Shown: positions 1 to 5,201 of the stretch, piece after piece | Numbering within the stretch: position 1 is the first letter of the stretch | How the letters are laid out: each line of letters starts with the position of its first letter | NCBI GenBank assembly: GCA_934096275.1 | Contig: CAKOLK010000018.1 | Span: forward strand, 1-7,283 | Length of the DNA stretch: 7,283 nucleotides | Direction: 5' to 3' | Origin: an uncultured Bacilli bacterium | GTDB lineage: Bacteria > Bacillota_I > Bacilli_A > RF39 > UBA660 | Notes under the pieces: generated by a model | What the model was told of the DNA's origin: nothing | Databases searched by the model: none | What the model saw: the letters and a program-made list of their open reading frames with translations, nothing else | Made by a program: the position numbers and the translations under genes

Positions 1-93
1 AATATGATATTATTAGAAGTATAAATTAGCACTTATGAGGTAGTTCAATGTGCGGACACTTATTATTTCCATTTATACTGGCATATCATTTTT
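1..93. other. Non-coding left edge with nested inverted repeats; possible IS3-family end
   Basis: I see no gene here. Two nested inverted repeats are visible: 4-10 with 83-89 (7 bp) and a perfect 9-bp pair, 18-26 with 71-79. A short GCAC/GTGC pair (29-32 with 50-53) lies inside, and T residues follow the outer arm (90-93). This could be the 3' part of a structured RNA or a weak terminator for an upstream gene. Alternatively, 24-47, ending in TTATGAGGTAGTTCA, resembles the right terminal repeat of IS3-family (IS150-group) elements, which end in CA and often carry a GGGT.AGTNCA-like sequence. The resemblance is from memory and is not an alignment. CACTTAT also occurs twice (30-36 and 57-63). 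Confidence 0.3.
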
Positions 94-103
94 CATATTT
101 TTC

Positions 104-133
104 TTGACTTAACCATATATTATATGGTAAAAT
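104..133 (+). promoter_or_regulatory. Sigma-A-type promoter of the rplU-prp-rpmA operon
   Basis: TTGACT (104-109) is followed by an 18-nt spacer and TAAAAT (128-133). The -35 matches consensus in five of six positions and the -10 also in five of six. Transcription would start near G140, giving a leader of about 99 nt that begins just before the structured element at 145. No other equally good promoter is visible between the left edge and rplU. Confidence 0.8.
112..128. promoter_or_regulatory. Perfect palindrome in the rplU promoter spacer (candidate operator)
   Basis: ACCATATA-T-TATATGGT is an uninterrupted 8-bp inverted repeat around a single central base (120). It fills nearly all of the spacer between the -35 and -10 boxes and touches the first base of the -10. 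The placement is that of a dimeric regulator site. It could also be a chance palindrome in AT-rich DNA, because six of the eight base pairs in each arm are A/T and only two are C/G. Confidence 0.4.
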
Positions 134-144
134 CTATTTGTTTG

Positions 145-218
145 AAGCCTCATTATGAAGTTTTAAACCACATTGAAAAGGTTAAAAAAACTACTTAGTT
201 ACCTTAAGAGTGAGTCTT
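145..218 (+). promoter_or_regulatory. Structured mRNA leader of rplU (L21-leader type)
   Basis: The leader can fold into a three-helix junction. P1 pairs 145-154 with 209-218, giving nine pairs (one G-U) and a single C-U mismatch. P2 pairs 161-169 with 180-188, with one A-A mismatch and a 10-nt loop. P3 pairs 194-198 with 204-208. P1 and P3 abut at 208/209, so they could stack. Firmicutes rplU mRNAs are known to carry an L21 leader that serves ribosomal-protein autoregulation. Position and size fit, but I could not compare with the family model. The P3 loop region 199-205 (TTACCTT) is complementary to 230-236 (GAGGTAA), which spans the Shine-Dalgarno, so an alternative fold could shut off translation. 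Confidence 0.65.
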
Positions 219-238
219 AGTTTTAAAAGGAGGTAAAT

Positions 239-538
239 ATGAAAGCTATTATTTTAACAGGTGGAAAACAATATGCTGTTGAAGAAAAATCAGTTATTTA
301 TGTTGAAAAATTAGATGCTGAAGAAGGAAAAAATGTTGTTTTCGATAAAGTATTAATGCTTAATGGTAATGTTGGATGTCCTTATATCGAAGGAGCTAAA
401 GTTACAGGAAAAGTTCTAAAACATGGAAAGAATAAGAAAATTAGAATATTCAAATATGTTAATAAAAAGAAAAGTACTCGTAAAGATCAAGGTCATCGTC
501 AACCATATACAAAAGTTGAAATTACTAAAATTGGGTAA
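239..538 (+). CDS. rplU: 50S ribosomal protein L21
   Basis: This is bacterial L21, a 23S rRNA-binding protein of the large subunit. The 99-residue length is close to the usual 100-105. The N-terminal TGGKQYAVEE, the central PYIEGAKVTGKVL, and the C-terminal signature QGHRQPYTKVEI are all typical of the family. The start is set by an excellent ribosome binding site, AAAGGAGGT (226-234), with five nucleotides before the ATG. It is the first gene of the rplU-prp-rpmA operon, and prp follows after 5 nt. Regulation is likely at the promoter and through the structured leader upstream. Confidence 0.98.
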   Translation: MKAIILTGGKQYAVEEKSVIYVEKLDAEEGKNVVFDKVLMLNGNVGCPYIEGAKVTGKVLKHGKNKKIRIFKYVNKKKSTRKDQGHRQPYTKVEITKIG

Positions 539-543
539 TTAAT

Positions 544-843
544 ATGATTAAAGTAAGTATTAAAAAGGAAAATGATTTAGTAAAACAAATCAAAATAACA
601 GGACATGCTAATTATGACGAATATGGTAAAGATATAGTTTGTGCATCTTGTAGTAGTATTGTTATTACAACAGTTAATGCTATTTTAAGTATTAATAAAG
701 ATGCTATTGATTATCAAGATAAAAAAGATTTTGAAATGAATGTATTAAAAGATGATGAAATTGTTAATAAATTAATTAATAATATGATTTCATTACTTGA
801 GGAATTAAAGCATGATTATCCTAAAAATATTAAAATACAATAG
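544..843 (+). CDS. prp: Ribosomal-processing cysteine protease Prp
   Basis: Prp (formerly YsxB, DUF464/TIGR03-type small protein) removes the N-terminal extension of L27 in Firmicutes and relatives, a step known to be needed for a working large subunit in Staphylococcus aureus. The protein has 99 residues, slightly under the usual 105-110. The family signature is visible: G20-H21 and the GKDIVCAS stretch. H21 and C33 are the expected catalytic pair. A second cysteine, C36, follows where many homologues read CAAVS. The ATG has only a weak upstream purine run (GGG at 533-535), and the gene lies 5 nt after rplU, so translational coupling is likely. Its stop codon overlaps the rpmA ribosome binding site. 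The substrate is encoded by the next gene, and that protein carries the matching cleavage sequence. Confidence 0.95.
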   Translation: MIKVSIKKENDLVKQIKITGHANYDEYGKDIVCASCSSIVITTVNAILSINKDAIDYQDKKDFEMNVLKDDEIVNKLINNMISLLEELKHDYPKNIKIQ

Positions 844-847
844 GAGG
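842..847 (+). promoter_or_regulatory. Ribosome binding site that fixes the rpmA start
   Basis: AGGAGG overlaps the TAG stop of prp (841-843). It sits 6 nt before ATG 854 and 9 nt before ATG 857. It rules out the longer reading frame that begins upstream at 812 inside prp, which would add 14 residues unlike any L27. Confidence 0.85.
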
Positions 848-853
848 AATATT

Positions 854-1132
854 ATGATGAAATTAAATATCCAATTATTTGCACATAAAAAAGGTGGAGG
901 TTCTTCATCAAATGGTAGAGATTCTGCTGGTAGACGTCTAGGTGCTAAAGTAGCGGATGGACAATTTGCAACTGCAGGTTCAATTATTTATCGTCAAAGA
1001 GGAACAAAGATTTATCCAGGTACTAATGTAGGAATGGGTAATGATCATACTTTATATGCAAAAATTGATGGTGTTATAAAATATGAAAGACTTGGAAGAG
1101 ATAAAAAACAAGTAAGTGTATATGAAAAATAG
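854..1132 (+). CDS. rpmA: 50S ribosomal protein L27 with Prp-cleavable N-terminal extension
   Basis: L27 sits near the peptidyl-transferase centre, and its N-terminal tail reaches the tRNA ends. The 92-residue protein starts MMKLNIQLFAHKKGG. The first nine residues match the Firmicutes extension (MLKLNLQFF-ASKKG in S. aureus), and Prp cleavage after F9 would expose AHKKGG, the same start as mature E. coli L27. SSSNGRDSAGRRLGAK (17-32), RQRGTKIYPGTNVGMG (47-62) and DHTLYA (64-69) are conserved family blocks. I chose ATG 854 over ATG 857 because it gives the same extension length as known homologues. The position two before the scissile bond is Leu (QLF) rather than the usual Phe (QFF), a mild variation. 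The last codons fall in a small hairpin. Confidence 0.97.
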   Translation: MMKLNIQLFAHKKGGGSSSNGRDSAGRRLGAKVADGQFATAGSIIYRQRGTKIYPGTNVGMGNDHTLYAKIDGVIKYERLGRDKKQVSVYEK

Positions 1133-1150
1133 TTTTAATACTATTTTTTT
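1125..1150 (+). terminator. Weak AT hairpin with T tract at the rpmA stop codon
   Basis: AAAAATAGT (1125-1133) pairs perfectly with 1140-1148 around a 6-nt loop, and the T tract runs on to 1150. Only one G-C pair is present and the stem includes the rpmA stop codon. It is probably secondary to the much stronger hairpin just downstream. Confidence 0.3.
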
Positions 1151-1154
1151 ATTT

Positions 1155-1200
1155 TAAAAGATACTAGGATATTTTAATCTTAGTATCTTTTATTTTATTT
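1155..1200 (+). terminator. Intrinsic terminator of the rplU-prp-rpmA operon, overlapping the yigZ 3' end
   Basis: 1155-1170 pairs with 1177-1192 in a 16-bp stem with one G-U pair and a 6-nt loop. A T-rich tail (TTTTATTTTATTT) overlaps and follows the right arm. The tail favours termination of rightward transcripts. Read leftward, the stem ends in TCTTTTA but is followed by A-rich sequence, so termination of yigZ transcripts here is less certain. The yigZ stop codon (1164-1166) lies in the left arm. Confidence 0.8.
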
Positions 1201-1727
1201 AATAAATCTTCTTTTAAGTCTTCTTCTAATCTAATTTTATAAACTATGGAATCTTTATAATCTTTATTTATAATTTCATAATTTTTTGTAATTTTTTCTA
1301 ATAATTTTTTATCATCATAGTCTGATTCAATGTTTATTTCAATATATTTTTTATATGGAATAATATCAACTTTATCAATAGTTTTTTTAACACTATTTGA
1401 ATATGCTCTAATTAAACCACCTGCTCCAAGTTTAATACCACCAAAGTATCTTATAACAACGCATAAAACATTTTTTAAATCTTTTTTCTTTAATATTTCT
1501 AAAATAGGCATTCCTGCTGTTTTACTTGGTTCTTTATCATCATAAGCTTTTTCTTTATTATCAATAATATATGCATAACATATATGAGTTGCGTCTTTAT
1601 ATTTACTTTTTAAATCGTTTAAAATATTATTTATTTCATAAATGTCATTAATATAATAGATTTTACATATAAACTTAGATTTTTTTATAATCATAATATT
1701 TTCTTCATTTTTACTAATAGTATTCAT
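1164..1727 (-). CDS. yigZ: YigZ/IMPACT family protein (UPF0029)
   Basis: This belongs to the YigZ/YvyE family, which shares its N-terminal domain with eukaryotic IMPACT. The bacterial proteins are soluble. Their role is not firmly established, and a translation-factor-like or RNA-binding function has been proposed from structure. The protein has 187 residues, a little short of the usual 200-215. Signature blocks are clear: KKSKFI (15-20), THICYAY (47-53), DDKEPSKTAGMPIL (63-76) and RYFGGIKLGAGGLIRAYS (93-110). The usual EPSGTAG reads EPSKTAG here. The C-terminal part (about 125-187) matches the smaller EF-G-like second domain in size. The start has a GGTGG ribosome binding site four nucleotides upstream. 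It is transcribed alone, towards rpmA and divergently from the next gene, from a promoter interleaved with that gene's. Confidence 0.93.
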   Translation of the reverse strand: MNTISKNEENIMIIKKSKFICKIYYINDIYEINNILNDLKSKYKDATHICYAYIIDNKEKAYDDKEPSKTAGMPILEILKKKDLKNVLCVVIRYFGGIKLGAGGLIRAYSNSVKKTIDKVDIIPYKKYIEINIESDYDDKKLLEKITKNYEIINKDYKDSIVYKIRLEEDLKEDLLNKIKDTKIKIS

Positions 1728-1742
1728 ATAACCACCAAATTA

Positions 1743-1771
1743 ATTATATCTTTTTGTAATAATCTTTGCAA
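1743..1771 (-). promoter_or_regulatory. Promoter of yigZ (leftward)
   Basis: On the minus strand, TTGCAA (1771-1766), a 17-nt spacer and a perfect TATAAT (1748-1743) precede yigZ. The expected start, G1736 or G1735, leaves only about 9 nt before the ATG, so the GGTGG ribosome binding site would lie at the very 5' end of the mRNA. Its -35 box sits in the spacer of the opposing promoter. Confidence 0.65.
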
Positions 1772-1782
1772 TATGTTATAAT
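1754..1782 (+). promoter_or_regulatory. Promoter of the gene at 1799 and possibly of the uvrC cluster (rightward)
   Basis: TTGTAA (1754-1759), a 17-nt spacer and a perfect TATAAT (1777-1782) are present, with the extended -10 dinucleotide TG at 1774-1775. The expected start is G1789 or A1790, about 10 nt before the ATG. No comparable promoter was noticed in the short gaps of the downstream cluster. Confidence 0.75.
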
Positions 1783-1788
1783 ATGTGC

Positions 1789-1793
1789 GAGGG
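1789..1793 (+). promoter_or_regulatory. Ribosome binding site that fixes the start at 1799
   Basis: GAGGG lies 5 nt before ATG 1799. An in-frame TTG at 1766 would give a longer protein, but it lies upstream of the -10 box at 1777-1782 and would not be in the mRNA. The ATG at 1799 is therefore preferred. Confidence 0.75.
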
Positions 1794-1798
1794 ATATT

Positions 1799-2500
1799 AT
1801 GAGAAAAGAAGAAACAAATGATATATTACTTTATCCATTAGGATTTGATATTTCAAGACTATACAATTCATTAGTTTATGGTGTTATGTCTGAGAGTGAT
1901 TATAAAGAAAAAGGAGTAACTTTTATAAAAAGCTCTTATGATCCAGTTCATACTGATGAAGTTAATCTATACAATTACGAAGACTTTGTAAGTGATGCGC
2001 TATCAGGAAGAGAAACACACTATATTAATAACTCAATATGTTTAGTAATTGAGTCTGATGTATTAGTATTTCCAATTAGTAAGGAAGACATTGTATCTAT
2101 AGCTATTCCTAGTTGTTATGTTGATACTAGTCTAAATGAAATAAACTATTTAAACTTCGGTAATATGTCATATGAACAAATAAAAAATAATTGTGATACT
2201 TTTCTAAAAGCATTAGAAAAATATGGGTTTGAAAAAGATCAAGATAAATATGATAGTTCATACGATGTTTTAAGATATAGCTACAACTTAGGAAAAGACT
2301 TTGAAGAAGAAGTGGAAGACGCTCGTAATTATTTAAATGAAGATATTGGATATGATGTAAGGGATACATTTAGAAAAGTACTTAATAAGCAAAATGAAAT
2401 AACTTTATTAGATTTAATAAATTATTTAAATGAGCAAACGCTAAACTTACCAATTGTACAGCTTGAAGATATTTTTTTAGTAAAAAAAAGAGTAAAATAA
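1799..2500 (+). CDS. Uncharacterised acidic cytoplasmic protein, first gene before uvrC
   Basis: I do not recognise this family. The protein has 233 residues, with no signal peptide, no membrane segment and no obvious catalytic motif. Residues about 1-120 look like a mixed alpha/beta fold with short hydrophobic strands (ICLVIESDVLVFPI at 80-93, VSIAIPSCYVD at 99-109). Residues about 123-205 look mostly helical and acidic, with DFEEEVEDARNYLNEDIG at 157-174. A final segment (209-233) ends in a basic VKKRVK. It is rich in Tyr, Asp and Glu and has no Trp. The gene ends 9 nt before uvrC, so the two are probably cotranscribed. Cotranscription does not show a repair function. Codon use looks like that of its neighbours, so recent transfer is not suggested. 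The protein is real, judging from its promoter, ribosome binding site and uninterrupted frame. Confidence 0.85.
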   Translation: MRKEETNDILLYPLGFDISRLYNSLVYGVMSESDYKEKGVTFIKSSYDPVHTDEVNLYNYEDFVSDALSGRETHYINNSICLVIESDVLVFPISKEDIVSIAIPSCYVDTSLNEINYLNFGNMSYEQIKNNCDTFLKALEKYGFEKDQDKYDSSYDVLRYSYNLGKDFEEEVEDARNYLNEDIGYDVRDTFRKVLNKQNEITLLDLINYLNEQTLNLPIVQLEDIFLVKKRVK

Positions 2501-2509
2501 GGGGGATAT

Positions 2510-4261
2510 ATGGTAGATAAAACAAAACTAAGTCTTGTTCCAGAAAACCCTGGATGTTACTTAATGAAAGATAAAGATAATAATATCATCTATGTAGGAA
2601 AAGCAAAAAACCTAAAAAGAAGAGTAAACTCTTACTTTAATAAAGTTCAAACAGGTAAAACAAAAGCACTTGTAGATAATATTTGTTCTTTTGAATATAT
2701 TGTAACTAATAGTGAAGTAGAGTGTTTAATACTTGAAATTAACTTAATAAAAAAATATAATCCTAAGTATAATATTTTATTAAAGGATGATAAAACTTAT
2801 CCTTATATTGTATTAACAAATGATAAATATCCTATTTTAAAGATAGTAAGAAGTAAAAATAGGAAAAAAATAAATGGTAAAATATTTGGACCTTATCCTA
2901 ATGTAACTAGTGCTAGGGAAACGGTTGATGTAATAAGTAGGGTTTATCCTCTTAGGAAATGTGCTAAGTTAAAAAAGGATTATTGTCTTTATTACCATAT
3001 TAATGAATGCTTAGGATATTGTAAAAATAATATTGATGAAGATAAAATATCTAATATGACTAAAGAAATAACTAGTATTCTAAATGGTAACTATAAACTT
3101 ATTACTACTAAACTAGAGGATAAAATGATTAGTGCATCTGAAAGATTGGATTATGAAAAGGCTCTTTTATATAAGAATATGATAGATAATATAAAAAGTA
3201 CTATTAATAAGCAAATAATAGTATCTAATATAAAATATAATTTTGATGTATTTGGTTATTTTGTAAAGGATGATTTTCTTACGATTGAAGTTCTTTTTAT
3301 CCGTGATGGGGTAGTGATAGGAAGATTCCATAAAATATATGATGATTTTGTAGATATAAATGATATTTATTTAAGATTTATAATTGATTTTTATGAAAAA
3401 TATCAATTACCTAAGTCAATTATAGTAAATGATATTATAGATGATGAATTATTAAGTGATTATTTAAAATGTGATGTTGTTATACCTAAAAAAGGAAATA
3501 TTAAAAAAATACTTGATATGGCTAATTTAAATGCTGAAATTAACTCAAAAGAAAAAATAGAAACTATAAAAAAAGATAAGAATATAAGAATTGCTTTAAT
3601 GGATGAGTTAAAAACTAAGCTTAAAATAAATAGTGTATCTCAAATAGAACTATTTGATAACTCTCATTTATTTTCTACATATTATGTCGGAGGAATGGTT
3701 TGTTATACTGACTTCCTACCAAATAAGAAGATGTATAGAAAATATAAAATAAGCCTTGATGTAAAAGATGATCTTAGTGCAATGAAAGAAGTAATCTATC
3801 GTAGATACTTTAAATGCTTACTCGAAGATCTTCCATTACCAGACCTTATAATCGTTGATGGGGGAGAAACTCAAATAAAAGTAGCAAAAGATGTCTTAGA
3901 ATCATTAAAACTAAATATAAAAATAATCGGACTAAAAAAAGATGATAAACATAGGACTAAATACATAATTGATGATAATTATAACACTATTGAAGTAAGT
4001 AGTGAACTATTTCTATACTTAACCCGTATGCAAGACGAAGTCCATAGATTTGCAATAACATATCATAGGAATATAAAAAGTAAGGGAAGTCTATCAAGTA
4101 TTCTTTTAAATGTTTCAGGAATCGGAGATAAAAGAAGAAAAGAACTTTTAAAAAAATATTCATCAATTGATAAAATTAAAGATGCTTCAGTAGAGGATTT
4201 GTCAACTATAATCCCAAAAGAAGTTGCAGTAGATTTACAAAAATATCTAAATGATTTATAA
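2510..4261 (+). CDS. uvrC: Excinuclease ABC subunit C
   Basis: UvrC makes the two incisions beside a DNA lesion after UvrA/UvrB loading in nucleotide excision repair. Domains in order: GIY-YIG nuclease (about 12-95), with Y28, R38 and E76 at the expected active-site positions; a four-cysteine region C151, C159, C167, C171, matching the ligands proposed for an Fe-S cluster in E. coli UvrC; a UVR motif that contacts UvrB (about 200-235); the RNase H-like nuclease domain (about 360-520), with D383 in FDNSH, D450 in VDGG and H512 in DEVHRF; and a C-terminal tandem helix-hairpin-helix (about 530-583). The length, 583 residues, is normal to slightly short (family about 590-610). The start is supported by GGGGGA at 2501-2506, right after the previous stop. 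No Trp is present. An ABC transporter gene follows after 17 nt. Confidence 0.98.
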   Translation: MVDKTKLSLVPENPGCYLMKDKDNNIIYVGKAKNLKRRVNSYFNKVQTGKTKALVDNICSFEYIVTNSEVECLILEINLIKKYNPKYNILLKDDKTYPYIVLTNDKYPILKIVRSKNRKKINGKIFGPYPNVTSARETVDVISRVYPLRKCAKLKKDYCLYYHINECLGYCKNNIDEDKISNMTKEITSILNGNYKLITTKLEDKMISASERLDYEKALLYKNMIDNIKSTINKQIIVSNIKYNFDVFGYFVKDDFLTIEVLFIRDGVVIGRFHKIYDDFVDINDIYLRFIIDFYEKYQLPKSIIVNDIIDDELLSDYLKCDVVIPKKGNIKKILDMANLNAEINSKEKIETIKKDKNIRIALMDELKTKLKINSVSQIELFDNSHLFSTYYVGGMVCYTDFLPNKKMYRKYKISLDVKDDLSAMKEVIYRRYFKCLLEDLPLPDLIIVDGGETQIKVAKDVLESLKLNIKIIGLKKDDKHRTKYIIDDNYNTIEVSSELFLYLTRMQDEVHRFAITYHRNIKSKGSLSSILLNVSGIGDKRRKELLKKYSSIDKIKDASVEDLSTIIPKEVAVDLQKYLNDL

Positions 4262-4278
4262 TTATTTTGAGGTGAACT

Positions 4279-5193
4279 ATGAAAAATATTCTAGAAATTA
4301 AAAATGTATCTAAAAAAATAGGTAAAAGACAAATATTAAATAATCTATCTCTTGAAGTAAAAGAAGGAGAAATATATGGATTTGTTGGACCAAATGGGGC
4401 AGGGAAAACGACTCTTATTAAAGTGATGTTAGGTCTTTACAAAAGTGATTCTGGTACCATTAAAATAGATGGATATGATATTAAACATGACTTTGAAAAT
4501 GCTATGAATGCAGTCGGAGCAATAATAGAAAACCCTGAAATGTATTCTTATATGACAGGTAAAGATAATATTGATTTATACTTAAGAATGAATCCTAATC
4601 CTGATAAAAAGTATGTAAAAGACGTAATAGAATCTGTAAAACTAGGTAATAGACTAAATAATAAAGTACGTACATATTCACTTGGAATGAGGCAAAGACT
4701 AGGTATTGCTCAAGCTCTTGTATCAAAACCAAAAATATTAATATTAGATGAGCCTACTAATGGGTTGGATCCTCTTGGTATAAAGGAGTTAAGGGATATA
4801 TTAAAAAAGATAAGTAAAGAACAAAACATTGCAGTATTTATATCAAGTCATATTCTAAAAGAAATAGAATTAATTTGTGATAGGATAGCAATTATAGATA
4901 ATGGTACAATTCTTGAAGTAAAAGATATGAATGATATAAAGGATGATAAATTACAAGTATCATTTGAATTATCTCCAATAGATAAAGCCGAAGAAATATT
5001 AAAAAATAAAAACATTTCATATGAAATAAAAGAAGATCAAATTAAGATATCTATCCCTAAAGAAGAAATACCTAAATATAATAAGTTATTTGTAAAAGAA
5101 AAAATTGATGTATATCAAATAAGAAAAGATATTAAGTCACTTGAAGATGAATTTATTGAAAAGACTAAAGGGACGAAAGGACAAATAAAGTAG
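4279..5193 (+). CDS. ABC transporter ATP-binding protein, BcrA/lantibiotic-immunity type
   Basis: This is the ATPase subunit of an ABC-2 type exporter and would work with the permease encoded next. Walker A is GPNGAGKTT (37-45), the signature is YSLGMRQR (133-140), Walker B with the catalytic Glu is ILILDEP (153-159, E158), the D-loop is GLDP (162-165), and the switch histidine is H191. The position that normally holds the Q-loop glutamine reads AIIENP (81-86), with E84. This 'E-loop' is known from BcrA-like and LanF lantibiotic-immunity ATPases. Residues about 215-304 form the C-terminal extension common in this group. The start has AGGTG four nucleotides upstream. The stop overlaps the permease ribosome binding site. 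The substrate is unknown. Resistance to bacitracin-like or lantibiotic peptides is a plausible inference, but these ATPases also serve other exporters. Confidence 0.94.
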   Translation: MKNILEIKNVSKKIGKRQILNNLSLEVKEGEIYGFVGPNGAGKTTLIKVMLGLYKSDSGTIKIDGYDIKHDFENAMNAVGAIIENPEMYSYMTGKDNIDLYLRMNPNPDKKYVKDVIESVKLGNRLNNKVRTYSLGMRQRLGIAQALVSKPKILILDEPTNGLDPLGIKELRDILKKISKEQNIAVFISSHILKEIELICDRIAIIDNGTILEVKDMNDIKDDKLQVSFELSPIDKAEEILKNKNISYEIKEDQIKISIPKEEIPKYNKLFVKEKIDVYQIRKDIKSLEDEFIEKTKGTKGQIK

Positions 5194-5201
5194 GTGATGG
5201 T

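Noticed and set aside
24..60. T-box or tRNA-like motif suggested by GGTAGTTCA and TGCGG
   Set aside because: The conserved T-box bulge (TGGNACCGCG) is absent, and no cloverleaf can be drawn.
812..853. Longer N-terminus for L27 starting inside prp
   Set aside because: It would place 14 extra residues before the standard extension and ignores the AGGAGG at 842-847 serving ATG 854.
1330..1545. Rightward open frame of 71 codons inside yigZ
   Set aside because: It is antisense to the most conserved part of yigZ, has no ribosome binding site, and its translation is the mirror of the conserved block.
1766..1798. Upstream TTG start for the 233-aa protein
   Set aside because: It lies upstream of the -10 box at 1777-1782, so the codon would not be transcribed from that promoter, and the GAGGG at 1789 clearly serves ATG 1799.
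2127..2369. Leftward open frame of 80 codons inside the gene at 1799
   Set aside because: Antisense to a well-supported gene, with no promoter or ribosome binding site noticed; AT-rich DNA often leaves such frames open.
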